A stretch of 21,895 bases of DNA from RUG11462 sp045649405 (GTDB lineage: Bacteria; Bacillota; Clostridia; Oscillospirales; Acutalibacteraceae). The notes under the pieces are model-generated. The model did not search any database and was not told the DNA's origin. It worked only from the letters and a program-made list of their open reading frames with translations. How positions within the stretch are numbered: position 1 is the first letter of the stretch; the number at the start of each line of letters is the position of its first letter. Shown here piece after piece: positions 1 through 8,279 of this stretch. Both the position numbers and the translations under genes were made by a program. The stretch is taken from NCBI GenBank assembly GCA_045649405.1, contig JAZRPW010000058.1:1-21895 (forward strand), read 5' to 3'.

Positions 1-1
1 A

Positions 2-1201
2 GCCGAAGAGGCGCTAAAACAACAATTTTTGGCTCGTGATGAGATTACTGAATACAACCAAAACAAAGTGCTAAAAGCATTCATTGACAACAATGTTTCT
101 GAAAGTTGCTTTGGCGTTACAACCGGTTATGGTTATGACGACAAAGGCAGAGATACCCTTGAGCGTGTTTTTGCGCAGATTATGGGTTGTGAAGATTCTA
201 TTATTCGACACAACTTTGTTTCTGGCACCCACACAATTACCGTTGCTCTTTTTGGTCTTTTGCGACCAGGCGACACCCTTTTGTCGGTTGCCGGAATGCC
301 TTATGACACTTTAAGGGGTGTTATTGGTATATCAGAAAAAGACGGCTCATTAAAAGAGTTTGGCGTAAATTATGACCAAGTTGATTTAGATGAAAACGGT
401 GGCATTGACTTTGTTGCACTTGAAAAACGACTTAAACAAAGCCCTGTAAAAATTGCTTATATTCAGCGTTCTCGCGGTTACGAAACAAGACCTTCGCTTA
501 CAATTGCTGAAATTGAAAAGGTGGTAAAGCTTGTTAAATCAATTGCGCCAGAAACTATTGTTATGGTTGATAACTGCTATGGCGAGTATGTTGAAAAATA
601 CGAGCCAACCGATGTTGGCGCTGACATTATTATGGGTTCACTTATTAAAAACCCAGGTGGTGGCATTGCTCCAACGGGTGGTTACATTGCGGGCAGACGT
701 GATTTGGTTGAAAAATGCGCAAACCGTTTGACTGCTCCTGGCATTGGCAAGGAAGTTGGCGCAACGCTTGGCACTTCAAGAGAAATGTATCTTGGCGTGT
801 TTAACGCACCACACGCAGTTGGCGAAGCGATGAAAACCGCAATGTTTGCTAGTAAAATTTTTGAGTTGCAGGGTTATGAAGTAACTCCTGCTTCAGATGA
901 ATACCGCACAGATATTATTCAAACAATTGTTTTGGGTTCTGCCGAAAAGTTAGTTTCATTCTGTCAAGGCTTGCAACACGGAATGCCGGTTGAAGCTTAT
1001 GTTTCACCAGAACCTTGGGATATGCCGGGGTATGATGACCCTGTTATTATGTCTTCCGGCTCATTCACCGCAGGCGCAACAATTGAACTTTCTGCAGACG
1101 GTCCAATTAGACCACCTTATGCTGCGTGGATGCAAGGTGGACTAAACTATCACTCTGCCAAAACTGGTATTTTGCTTGGCATTGAAGCAATGAATAAATA
1201 A
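2..1201 (+). CDS. Methionine gamma-lyase family (aluminium-resistance type) PLP enzyme, 5'-truncated
   Basis: This is a cysteine/methionine-metabolism-like PLP enzyme of the family named after aluminium resistance proteins (B. subtilis YnbB type). The reading frame is open from base 2, before the TTG at 29, and the residues upstream (AEEALKQQFLARDEI) fit the family's N-terminal helix, so the true start lies outside the window. About 400 residues are visible, close to the roughly 410-430 usual for the family. Recognisable blocks are the TTGYGYDDKGRDTLE segment, the aspartate in MVDNCYGEYVE, and SLIKNPGGG, whose lysine (codon 647-649) is the expected Schiff-base residue. Substrate is not settled for this family; a C-S lyase activity is inferred from fold. 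The gene ends 74 bp before moxR, which has its own promoter, so the two need not be co-transcribed. Family call is confident, biochemical role is not. Confidence 0.9.
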   Translation, partial: AEEALKQQFLARDEITEYNQNKVLKAFIDNNVSESCFGVTTGYGYDDKGRDTLERVFAQIMGCEDSIIRHNFVSGTHTITVALFGLLRPGDTLLSVAGMPYDTLRGVIGISEKDGSLKEFGVNYDQVDLDENGGIDFVALEKRLKQSPVKIAYIQRSRGYETRPSLTIAEIEKVVKLVKSIAPETIVMVDNCYGEYVEKYEPTDVGADIIMGSLIKNPGGGIAPTGGYIAGRRDLVEKCANRLTAPGIGKEVGATLGTSREMYLGVFNAPHAVGEAMKTAMFASKIFELQGYEVTPASDEYRTDIIQTIVLGSAEKLVSFCQGLQHGMPVEAYVSPEPWDMPGYDDPVIMSSGSFTAGATIELSADGPIRPPYAAWMQGGLNYHSAKTGILLGIEAMNK

Positions 1202-1206
1202 TTTTA

Positions 1207-1235
1207 TTGATTTATATTAACATATATGTTAATAT
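1207..1235 (+). promoter_or_regulatory. Promoter of the moxR operon
   Basis: TTGATT (1207-1212), 17-bp spacer, TAATAT (1230-1235), with an upstream TG at 1227-1228 forming an extended -10. Transcription would start near 1242, about 34 bp before the moxR start codon. Read by eye. Confidence 0.65.
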
Positions 1236-1237
1236 AA
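1212..1237. promoter_or_regulatory. Perfect 26-bp palindrome over the moxR promoter (candidate operator)
   Basis: Bases 1212-1237 equal their own reverse complement, centred between 1224 and 1225, with core TTAACATATATGTTAA. A second overlapping dyad, ATGTTA-ATA-TAACAT (1226-1240), gives a third copy of the ATGTTA half-site. The palindrome covers the promoter spacer and -10, a typical repressor position. No T-run follows, so it does not look like a terminator. The binding protein is unknown. Confidence 0.6.
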
Positions 1238-1275
1238 CATTGATTTAAATAAAACTTTCAAGGAGTTATTTTAAA

Positions 1276-2226
1276 ATGGAAAAAAACGAAGTTTTGCTTT
1301 CAAAAGTGAAAGACATTAAAAAGGAAATCTCAAAAGCAGTCTTGGGTAAAGATGAAATTATTGACAAAATTTTGACCGTTGTTATTTCTGGTGGTCATGT
1401 TTTGCTTGAGGACATTCCTGGCGTTGGTAAAACAACACTTGCACTTGCCCTTTCAAAAGCAACAAGTCTTAATTATCAAAGATTGCAATTCACACCTGAC
1501 GTTTTGCCTACTGACGTTACTGGCTTTACTGTTTATGACAAGAAAACCGACTCATTCATTTACAAACCAGGTGCTGCTCTTTGTAACTTGTTCTTGGCAG
1601 ATGAAATTAATAGAACATCTTCAAAAACACAAAGTGCTTTGCTTGAAATTATGGAAGAAGGCAACATTACTGTTGACGGTGTAACACACGAAATTCCACA
1701 ACCATTTACTGTTCTTGCAACACAAAACCCAATTGGTTATGTTGGTACTCAAATGTTGCCAGAATCACAACTTGACAGATTTACTGTTAGACTTTCAATG
1801 GGTTATCCTGATGCAAATGATGAAATGAACATCTTAAAAGGCAAACAAGGCAAAGACCCATTAGGTTCAGTTAACGCTGTTGCTTCTGGCGAAGATATTA
1901 TTGCAATGAGAAAAGCAGTTGAAGAAGTTTATACTGATGATAAAATCTTCGGCTTTATTGTTAACCTTTGTAACGCAACAAGAAACAACGAAATGCTTTC
2001 TCTTGGTATCAGCCCTCGTGGTGCAGTTGCAATTGCAAAACTTGCACGTGCACACGCTTTTATGGCTGGCAGAGATTTTGTTGTGCCTGATGACGTTACT
2101 GAAATCTTTATTGATGCTGCTGAACACAGAGTTGCAGTTAGTGCAAAAGCAAAAATCGGCGGTCTCACTGCAAACAGCATTTTGAAAAACATTCTTGCAC
2201 AGGTTAAATGCCCTGGCATTAACTAA
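1276..2226 (+). CDS. MoxR-family AAA+ ATPase
   Basis: This is a MoxR-type AAA+ ATPase, a chaperone-like factor usually acting with a VWA or DUF58 partner in envelope or metal-cofactor processes. The 316-residue length is normal. Visible motifs are Walker A GVGKTTLA (about residues 49-56, Lys52), Walker B LFLADEINR (Asp109-Glu110), the SALLEIMEEG helix and the sensor-1 region ATQNPIGYVGT. The C-terminal part, with SPRGAVAIAKLARAHA, is the MoxR lid domain. A clear AAGGAG (1260-1265) precedes the ATG. It is the first gene of a three-gene operon; the next ORF begins 26 bp downstream. Family assignment is very secure; the cellular substrate is unknown. Confidence 0.95.
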   Translation: MEKNEVLLSKVKDIKKEISKAVLGKDEIIDKILTVVISGGHVLLEDIPGVGKTTLALALSKATSLNYQRLQFTPDVLPTDVTGFTVYDKKTDSFIYKPGAALCNLFLADEINRTSSKTQSALLEIMEEGNITVDGVTHEIPQPFTVLATQNPIGYVGTQMLPESQLDRFTVRLSMGYPDANDEMNILKGKQGKDPLGSVNAVASGEDIIAMRKAVEEVYTDDKIFGFIVNLCNATRNNEMLSLGISPRGAVAIAKLARAHAFMAGRDFVVPDDVTEIFIDAAEHRVAVSAKAKIGGLTANSILKNILAQVKCPGIN

Positions 2227-2252
2227 AATTCTAAAATAAAGGTGTAAAATTA

Positions 2253-3431
2253 ATGATAATCAGTTGGCTTATTTATTTAGCAACTGCGATAGGGTGCGCT
2301 GCATTCTTTGTATTTTACAGCGACTTGCTTGCATTAATTGTTTTAATTTCGGTTTTGTGCGTTCCGGTTTTGCTTTTCATTATTCACTTAACATCATTTT
2401 TGCTCACAAAAATTGAGGTTGAGTTTGACGAAAGCCAAATGGGGGCAAACAAACCTGTTAATTTGCTTATTAAAGTTACAAACCGTTCTTTATTTGCAAT
2501 TACCAACATTAAATTGACAAGCGACTTTAAAAATTTGTTTTTAAACACAGAACACAGCTGTAAATTTGTTATAAACGCAGTTCCGTTAAGCACAAAAGTT
2601 TTTACATACAGATTAAATTCTGAACATGTTGGCAACGTTGAATTCACATTAAAAAAGGCACAATTTTTTGATTTCTTTTCAATGTTTATGCTTTCAAAAA
2701 AACTTAATATTAAAAAAATTGTTTCGCTTTATCCTGAAACAGTTCCGGTTTCAAGCACAATTAGACCAAACAACTGGTTTATTGGCGAGTCTGACAAGTT
2801 TTCAAATGTGAAAGCTGGCGATGACCCTTCTGAAGTGTTCAACATAAGAGAATATGTGCAAGGCGACAAGCTTAACAAAATTCACTGGAAACTCACTTCA
2901 AAAACCGATACTTATATGGTTAAAGAATATTCTTTACCTGTTAGCGATAATATTTTTGTTTATCTTGATTTAAAGGCAAAAGACACAAGTGATGAGAGTT
3001 TGACTCTTGTTGATTCTTTGATTAAATCTTTTGCTTCCATTTCTTTAAACTTTGCCAAACGTGGCATTGTTCATTATGTTGGTTGGTACAACTCACGCAG
3101 ACATATTTTTGTTAAAACAAAAATCAAGTCTGAGCCAGATGTTTTTGTAACTCTTTCAAGAATTTTTGCTGACACTGTTTTTACAGATGAGCCAAAATTT
3201 GAAAACTGTGAATTTTTTATGAAAAATAAATATTCACACATTGTTATGATGTCTTCAAACTCTGCAAGAGATGTTGAAGCAATGTTTACTGGCTTTAACC
3301 TTGCCCTTTCTTTAATGAGCATTGTTTCGGTTGAGTATGACAAAAGCGAATTGCCGATTACTGACACAACAAGACTTATTTCTGTTGTGCCTGGTGCAGA
3401 AGACAAATGTCTTCACGGCATTAAGTTTTAA
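2253..3431 (+). CDS. DUF58 membrane-anchored protein (MoxR partner)
   Basis: This 392-residue DUF58 protein is the usual partner of MoxR ATPases. The first 55 residues hold two hydrophobic segments (LIYLATAIGCAAFFVFY; LIVLISVLCVPVLLFIIHL), placing it in the membrane. A beta-rich region follows, then the DUF58 signature at residues 199-213, REYVQGDKLNKIHWK, continuing into a TDTYMVKEY block. The C-terminal half resembles a von Willebrand factor A-like fold (DNIFVYLDLKAKDTSDES), though a complete MIDAS DxSxS is not evident. The SD is AAAGGTG at 2238-2244. Its stop codon lies 15 bp before the transglutaminase-fold gene, whose SD overlaps it, so the two are very likely translated from one message. 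The role, probably envelope-related, is inferred from the operon. Confidence 0.92.
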   Translation: MIISWLIYLATAIGCAAFFVFYSDLLALIVLISVLCVPVLLFIIHLTSFLLTKIEVEFDESQMGANKPVNLLIKVTNRSLFAITNIKLTSDFKNLFLNTEHSCKFVINAVPLSTKVFTYRLNSEHVGNVEFTLKKAQFFDFFSMFMLSKKLNIKKIVSLYPETVPVSSTIRPNNWFIGESDKFSNVKAGDDPSEVFNIREYVQGDKLNKIHWKLTSKTDTYMVKEYSLPVSDNIFVYLDLKAKDTSDESLTLVDSLIKSFASISLNFAKRGIVHYVGWYNSRRHIFVKTKIKSEPDVFVTLSRIFADTVFTDEPKFENCEFFMKNKYSHIVMMSSNSARDVEAMFTGFNLALSLMSIVSVEYDKSELPITDTTRLISVVPGAEDKCLHGIKF

Positions 3432-3446
3432 GGAGGTGGGCTTAAA

Positions 3447-5933
3447 ATGAGTAAAGAAAATATTAACTCAGGTTTGAGTTTAACTTTAATTGATGAGGCC
3501 ACCTCAAAAAATTCTAAAATTGGCAACTCAATTCTCAACTTTTTAACAAGATTTTTAATTGTTTTTTCACTTTCTGTGGGAAGTATTTTTACATTTTCAT
3601 CAATGATGAATTTCAAACAAATTGAATGGATAAATTATGTTGTTATTACAATTTGTTCAATGCTTTTTGTTACAATTTATAAATTGGTTAAAAAGTCTAA
3701 CCTTGTTTTATTTGTGTCTTTAGGGCTTGTGGCAGTAGCAGCGCTTTTGTTGCTTGACTTTACAGTAACCGGCTTTAAAGCACTTTATGACCAAGGTGTT
3801 GCTTCTGCTTGTGAAGCAATGTATTGGACCCCACCCGACAATCTTATTGACTGGGAAGATGGTTTTGTTTCAAACACCACCTACTGTTTGGCGTTGTTTT
3901 CATTTTTGATTACTTCTTTAACTGCATATTTTGTAGTTGCCAAAACACAGTTTATTGGTGCATTTTTATCAACATTCCCTTTGTTCTGCATTGGCTCAAC
4001 ATTCGCCTGCGTTGCAGACAAATTACCATTTTCAATTCTTATGTCGGCTTGGGCAGCAATGCTTGTTTTGCACATTTCAAACCGACAAAAAAACACTGTT
4101 AAGCACAAAAACGCTGACAAAACAAATGTCAGCCGTGAATTTGTTTATGACAAGAAAACCTCTCGTTTTGGCGGCAGTGCTCTTGTAATGGCAGTGGCAA
4201 TCTTTTTGGTTTTCACCCTTACAACAAACACTTTGGTTTCAATTGGTTTTGAAAAAGGCGAAGGGCTTGAAAACTTGCGTAAAACAATCAAGAAAACAAC
4301 CTTGAATGTTTATGACCTTGTTACCGGTGTTGACCATGACGCTTCTTTGAAAGATGGCGACTTGACAACTCTTGGCGACAGAAAACCGCAAGACAGAAAT
4401 TATGCAACTTTGCAATTGCCAAATCTTGATGAAAATGTTTATTTAAAAGGTTATGTTGGCAGTGTTTATACTGGCAGTGCTTGGGAAGAATTTGATGATG
4501 AAACCTACAAGCAAATTGCTGGTATTAAGAAATATCTTGCCGATGAAGACCTGTTTTTGCCAACAATCATTGGCGACCTTTTGTTCATGGACTTTGATGA
4601 AGAAAAGATTGAGCCGGTTGAATTCAAACTTTCTAATTTTAGAAGAGAAAAGCAATATGCTTACACAACAAACGGCGTTATTTCAAACCCTGCAATGACA
4701 GGTTATCAAGACGTTTGGGCAAAACCAGAATATACTGACTCATACACATATCGTGCATATTATAGACTTCAAGACTATATTGCAGTTACTCTTACATCTG
4801 GTTTTAACTCAAAATATTTCCAAAGTTATTGGGACGCTTATTGTAACTTTGTTTATGACAATTATTTGTTCTTGCCAGATGGTATTGATGATATTAGAAA
4901 TTTGAGCGTTCAACTTCAAGGCGAAACAATCTTTAAAACTGTTGATAATGTTAGAGAATTTTTGACAGATAACGCAGAATTTTCTAACTATGCGCAAAAA
5001 TTAGCAGATGGCAACGACTTTGCTTCTCAATTTTTGTGGAACAACGGAAAAGGTTATTCCCCACACTTTGCAACAAGCGCTGCTGTAATGCTTAGAACAC
5101 TCGGCATTCCTGCAAGATATGTTGAAGGTTACCGAATTGATGCAAACGAAATTGCTGCAGCCGATGGTAATGACGACATCAAAACATTGACTTTGACAGA
5201 CGGTCACCACCATGCGTGGATTGAAGTTTTTGATAGAACTTATGGTTGGATTCCTGTTGAAGTTACAAACAGTTTTTACTCAAAATCTTTTGAACAAGAG
5301 TTTAATGATGCAAAAGCCGCTGCAGATGAACTTATTGAAAATCCAAACGCAGAGATTGAAGCAGAGCCAGATGTGCCTTTTGAAGACCCATTTGAAAATA
5401 TGGGTGAAACCGGCGAAGAAGAGGCGGTTGAAGAGGTTGAAGATGATGATTTAAAAGAATACAAAGAAAGCAATTTGATTAAAATTTTAATTATTGTTTT
5501 GAGTATTATTTTTGGTCTTGCACTTCTTTGCGCACTTGCTCTTGTGATTAGAAGAATCATTATTATCAAAAAACGAACCGCATTTTTCACAAAACAAGTT
5601 TTCAATAATGATGATTACAGAAAGCAAATTATTCTTGCCTTTGATTTGATTGTGAGAATGTTGAAATTTGTTGATTCAAAAGCTGCGCAAACTGCTTCTT
5701 TTGAAGAATTTAAAGAATTGATTATAAACAATTTCTATGATTTTTCTGAAAGCGATATTGACATTGATGAAACAATGCGCATTTATGAAAAAGCTTTGTT
5801 CTCAAAACTTTTAATGCGTGAAAGCGATTCTGACAAGGTTTTAGATTTGCTTGATGAATTTTCATATGACGTTTCAAGCAGGTTAACATTCTTTAGCCGT
5901 TTGAAATGGATGTTTATTGACGTTTTATCATAA
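3447..5933 (+). CDS. Membrane transglutaminase-like protein with Ser at the catalytic Cys position
   Basis: This 828-residue TgpA-like protein has a cluster of hydrophobic helices in the first 270 or so residues, a large extracytoplasmic region with a transglutaminase-like core, an acidic linker (EEEAVEEVEDDDLKEY), one more membrane helix (about 670-700) and a cytoplasmic tail of about 125 residues. The core aligns by eye at GYSPHFATSAAVML, then GIPARYVEGY, HHHAWIEVFD (His589) and GWIPVEVT (Glu605). The usual nucleophile motif is GxCxxFA; here the cysteine is Ser538 (TCC, 5058-5060), so ordinary cysteine-dependent activity is doubtful. The SD AAGGAGG (3430-3436) supports the ATG at 3447. It closes the MoxR-DUF58 operon, a common arrangement whose products are thought to work together at the envelope. 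Confidence 0.9.
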   Translation: MSKENINSGLSLTLIDEATSKNSKIGNSILNFLTRFLIVFSLSVGSIFTFSSMMNFKQIEWINYVVITICSMLFVTIYKLVKKSNLVLFVSLGLVAVAALLLLDFTVTGFKALYDQGVASACEAMYWTPPDNLIDWEDGFVSNTTYCLALFSFLITSLTAYFVVAKTQFIGAFLSTFPLFCIGSTFACVADKLPFSILMSAWAAMLVLHISNRQKNTVKHKNADKTNVSREFVYDKKTSRFGGSALVMAVAIFLVFTLTTNTLVSIGFEKGEGLENLRKTIKKTTLNVYDLVTGVDHDASLKDGDLTTLGDRKPQDRNYATLQLPNLDENVYLKGYVGSVYTGSAWEEFDDETYKQIAGIKKYLADEDLFLPTIIGDLLFMDFDEEKIEPVEFKLSNFRREKQYAYTTNGVISNPAMTGYQDVWAKPEYTDSYTYRAYYRLQDYIAVTLTSGFNSKYFQSYWDAYCNFVYDNYLFLPDGIDDIRNLSVQLQGETIFKTVDNVREFLTDNAEFSNYAQKLADGNDFASQFLWNNGKGYSPHFATSAAVMLRTLGIPARYVEGYRIDANEIAAADGNDDIKTLTLTDGHHHAWIEVFDRTYGWIPVEVTNSFYSKSFEQEFNDAKAAADELIENPNAEIEAEPDVPFEDPFENMGETGEEEAVEEVEDDDLKEYKESNLIKILIIVLSIIFGLALLCALALVIRRIIIIKKRTAFFTKQVFNNDDYRKQIILAFDLIVRMLKFVDSKAAQTASFEEFKELIINNFYDFSESDIDIDETMRIYEKALFSKLLMRESDSDKVLDLLDEFSYDVSSRLTFFSRLKWMFIDVLS

Positions 5934-5945
5934 ATTACACAAAAT

Positions 5946-5973
5946 AAAAACGCACCCGTTTGGGTGCGTTTTT
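5946..5973. terminator. Bidirectional rho-independent terminator (copy 1 of a repeated hairpin)
   Basis: 12-bp stem (AAAAACGCACCC / GGGTGCGTTTTT) with loop GTTT and T-runs on both sides. It serves the moxR operon (+) and the convergent EF-G-like gene (-). The core cgcacccgtttgggtgcg recurs exactly at 13715-13742 and 14423-14450. Confidence 0.92.
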
Positions 5974-5982
5974 TGTTGTTTT

Positions 5983-8055
5983 TTATTCTTCTGCGTTTTT
6001 CTTTGCTTCTTCAACAACCTTTTGTGCTACCATTGGTGGAGCTTCTTCATATCTTTCAAATTCTAAAGTAAATGAGCCTCTGCCTTGGGTTACTGAACGA
6101 AGAACTGTTGAGAAATCAGCAGTTTCTGCAATTGGCACTTCTGCCACAATTTCTTGCTCTTTATCTTCAAGTGGATTCATACCAAGCACTCTACCACGGC
6201 GTTTATTAATGTCGCCAATAATATCGCCCATGTTGTCTTCAGGAACGATTGCTTTAAGTGTGCCAACCGGCTCTAAAAGAACTGGGCTTGCTTGTTCAAG
6301 ACCTGTTTTGTAAGCAATTGCAGCCGCAGTTTTGAACGCCATTTCAGAAGAGTCAACTGGGTGGTAAGAACCGTCAACCAAAGTTGCTTTAAGACCAACA
6401 ACTGGATAACCAGCCAAAACACCTTTTTTAACGCTGTCTTGCAAGCCTTTTTCAACTGCTGGGAAGTAGTTTTTAGGAACAGAGCCACCGAAGATTTTTT
6501 CTTCAAATACTAAATCTTCGCCCTCTGTTGGTTCAAACTCAATCCAAACATCGCCAAATTGACCGTGACCTCCAGATTGTTTTTTATGTCTGCCTTGAAC
6601 TTTAACTTTTTTCTTGATTGTTTCTCTGTAAGCAACCTTTGGTGCTTCTAAAGTAACTTCAACACCAAATTTTGTTTTAAGCAAGCTAACAATTACATCA
6701 AGATTTTGTTCGCCAAGACCTGAAATGATTTGTTGTTTTGTTTCAAGGTTATTTGTAAATTCAACTGAAGGATTTTCTTCGCAAATTTTAACCATTGCAG
6801 CAGCAATTTTATCTTCTTCACCTTTTTTAACAGGTTTAACTGCCATTGAAATTGAAGCTTTAGGGAAGTCAACACCATTCAATGTAACAATGTGTTTAGG
6901 GTCACAAAGTGTATCACTAGTTTTAACATTGTTCATTTTTGCAACTGCGCCAATATCGCCTGCAGTAACTTTGTTAGTGTCAGTTTGTTTGCCACCGTTG
7001 ATGTACATCAACTTACCGATTTTTTCGGTTTCACCAGTTCTTGGGTTATAAACTGTATCGCCAGATTTCAACTCACCAGAAATAACCTTGAAGAATGACA
7101 TTTTACCAACGAATGGGTCGGCAACTGTTTTAAATACTGTTGCAGCAAGTGTACCGTTAGGGTCACAAGCAACCTCAACCAATTCGCCTTTGTCATCAAT
7201 ACCAACTTCGCCACCAACTTGTGTTGCGTTTGGCAAAATTTTAACAAGTGCGCCAAGGAAAAGTTTAATACCTTCCAAAACTTGAGGAGCACCACAATAA
7301 ACAGGAGAAATTTCGCCAGTTTTAACACCCTCACGAAGACCTGCAAAAAGGTCATCTTCAGTGAATGTTTCACCTGCGAAGTATTTTTCCATCATTTCTT
7401 CGTTAAGAGAAGCAACAGACTCGCAAAGAAGACCATACATTTGCTCATATCTTTCTTTTGCTTCTTCTGGCATATCAATTTCGATTTGTTCGCCGTTTAC
7501 ATATTTCCAAGTACGGCCGGTAACAACGTTTATGTAACATTCAACCTTGCGGTCAGATGCATAAGGAATAATAACAGGCATAATTTTTGAGCCATAAGCA
7601 ACTCTCAAATTAGCAATAACGTCTTTACAGTTAGCGTGTTCAGAATCTGCCTTTGAAACAAAGAAGATTGTACCAACACCATGTTTTTGACAAGCTTTGT
7701 AAGCTTTTTGTGAGCCAACGTTAAGACCAGATTTAGCAGAAAGAACGATAATTGCATTTTTTGCTGCTCTGATTGCTTCTGCCTGACCGTTTGCAAAGTC
7801 AAAAAAGCCAGGAGCATCAATAAGATTAATTTTTCTTTCTCTAAATTCAAGTGAAGCAACTGATGAGAAAACAGAAACGCCTCTCTTCTTTTCTTCGCTA
7901 TCAAAGTCCATAACTGTGTTGCCATCTGCAACTTTGCCGTGACGGTCAGTAGCGCCTGCTACGTAAAGCATTGCCTCTGCAAGTGAAGTTTTACCGCAAG
8001 AGCCGTGACCAAGCAACGCTAAGTTTTTGATTTTGTCAGTTGTATAATCTTTCAT
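5983..8055 (-). CDS. EF-G-like translation factor (EF-G-2 type paralogue)
   Basis: This 690-residue translational GTPase has the full EF-G domain order: G domain, domain II, then domains III-V with GRHKKQSGGHGQFGDVW and DGSYHPVDSSEMAFK blocks. It matches the EF-G-2 (Thermus TTHA1498-like) branch rather than canonical fusA. The P-loop GHGSCGKTS (residues 16-24) is intact. G3 reads DAPGFFDF, so the usual catalytic histidine of DTPGH is Phe84. G4 reads SKAD (134-137) instead of NKxD. These departures suggest altered GTP hydrolysis or nucleotide choice. Members of this branch are proposed to act on the ribosome in addition to FusA; the precise role here is unknown. SD AAGGGG (about 8068-8075) supports the ATG at 8055. 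It stands alone, unlike true fusA with rpsL/rpsG/tuf. Confidence 0.93.
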   Translation of the reverse strand: MKDYTTDKIKNLALLGHGSCGKTSLAEAMLYVAGATDRHGKVADGNTVMDFDSEEKKRGVSVFSSVASLEFRERKINLIDAPGFFDFANGQAEAIRAAKNAIIVLSAKSGLNVGSQKAYKACQKHGVGTIFFVSKADSEHANCKDVIANLRVAYGSKIMPVIIPYASDRKVECYINVVTGRTWKYVNGEQIEIDMPEEAKERYEQMYGLLCESVASLNEEMMEKYFAGETFTEDDLFAGLREGVKTGEISPVYCGAPQVLEGIKLFLGALVKILPNATQVGGEVGIDDKGELVEVACDPNGTLAATVFKTVADPFVGKMSFFKVISGELKSGDTVYNPRTGETEKIGKLMYINGGKQTDTNKVTAGDIGAVAKMNNVKTSDTLCDPKHIVTLNGVDFPKASISMAVKPVKKGEEDKIAAAMVKICEENPSVEFTNNLETKQQIISGLGEQNLDVIVSLLKTKFGVEVTLEAPKVAYRETIKKKVKVQGRHKKQSGGHGQFGDVWIEFEPTEGEDLVFEEKIFGGSVPKNYFPAVEKGLQDSVKKGVLAGYPVVGLKATLVDGSYHPVDSSEMAFKTAAAIAYKTGLEQASPVLLEPVGTLKAIVPEDNMGDIIGDINKRRGRVLGMNPLEDKEQEIVAEVPIAETADFSTVLRSVTQGRGSFTLEFERYEEAPPMVAQKVVEEAKKNAEE

Positions 8056-8090
8056 TATTAAAACACCCCTTCGTGTAATTTTATAAATTC

Positions 8091-8119
8091 ATTTTAACAC
8101 TTTTGTATGCTAAAATCAA
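8091..8119 (-). promoter_or_regulatory. Promoter of the EF-G-like gene
   Basis: On the minus strand: TTGATT (8119-8114), 17-bp spacer, TAAAAT (8096-8091). The predicted start near 8084 leaves a leader of about 30 nt with no obvious structure. Confidence 0.6.
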
Positions 8120-8160
8120 GTGCATTTTGCAAGAGCGAAATAGAAAATTGTTAAAGTATT

Positions 8161-8177
8161 TTGTGCAGTTTGCACAA
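8161..8177. promoter_or_regulatory. Inverted repeat TTGTGCA-GTT-TGCACAA
   Basis: Perfect 7-bp arms with a 3-bp spacer, between the divergent EF-G-like and helicase genes. It lies upstream of the EF-G-like promoter and about 100 bp from the helicase start. Candidate operator; binding factor unknown. Confidence 0.4.
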
Positions 8178-8228
8178 CTGATACGCCAAAAAAGTTTAAT
8201 GAAGTATCTTTTTGTGTACCAAAAAGCG

Positions 8229-8244
8229 TACATTAAATAATGTA
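8229..8244. promoter_or_regulatory. Inverted repeat TACATTA-AA-TAATGTA
   Basis: Perfect 7-bp arms with a 2-bp spacer, 36 bp before the helicase start codon. It overlaps the likely helicase -10 region (TAAATA at 8234-8239, with TTGTGT at 8212-8217 as a possible -35, 16-bp spacing). The promoter itself is weakly supported; the dyad is clear. Confidence 0.45.
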
Positions 8245-8247
8245 TTA

Positions 8248-8268
8248 TTATCATAGAACATGTGATAA
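8248..8268 (+). promoter_or_regulatory. Inverted repeat abutting the helicase ribosome binding site
   Basis: TTATCA (8248-8253) and TGATAA (8263-8268) form a dyad directly before the SD (AGAGGTG, 8268-8274). It could be an operator half-pair or a small mRNA hairpin that limits translation. Short arms make this tentative. Confidence 0.35.
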
Positions 8269-8279
8269 GAGGTGTATTT

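Noticed and set aside
29..31. TTG as the true start of the first gene
   Set aside because: The frame is open upstream to the window edge with family-like residues, and no SD precedes the TTG.
1212..1237. Rho-independent terminator after the first gene
   Set aside because: The stem is nearly all A/T and no T-run follows; its position over a promoter fits an operator better.
1867..2219. Open frames on the minus strand inside moxR and similar antisense frames elsewhere
   Set aside because: They lie fully inside well-supported genes, lack ribosome binding sites and show no recognisable domains.
5983..8055. Canonical elongation factor G (fusA) or a tetracycline ribosomal protection protein
   Set aside because: G3 and G4 motifs and context differ from fusA, and the whole length follows the EF-G-2 branch rather than TetM-type proteins.
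8262..8264. GTG start for the nuclease-helicase
   Set aside because: No SD before it; the SD AGAGGTG lies after it and is properly spaced for the ATG at 8280.
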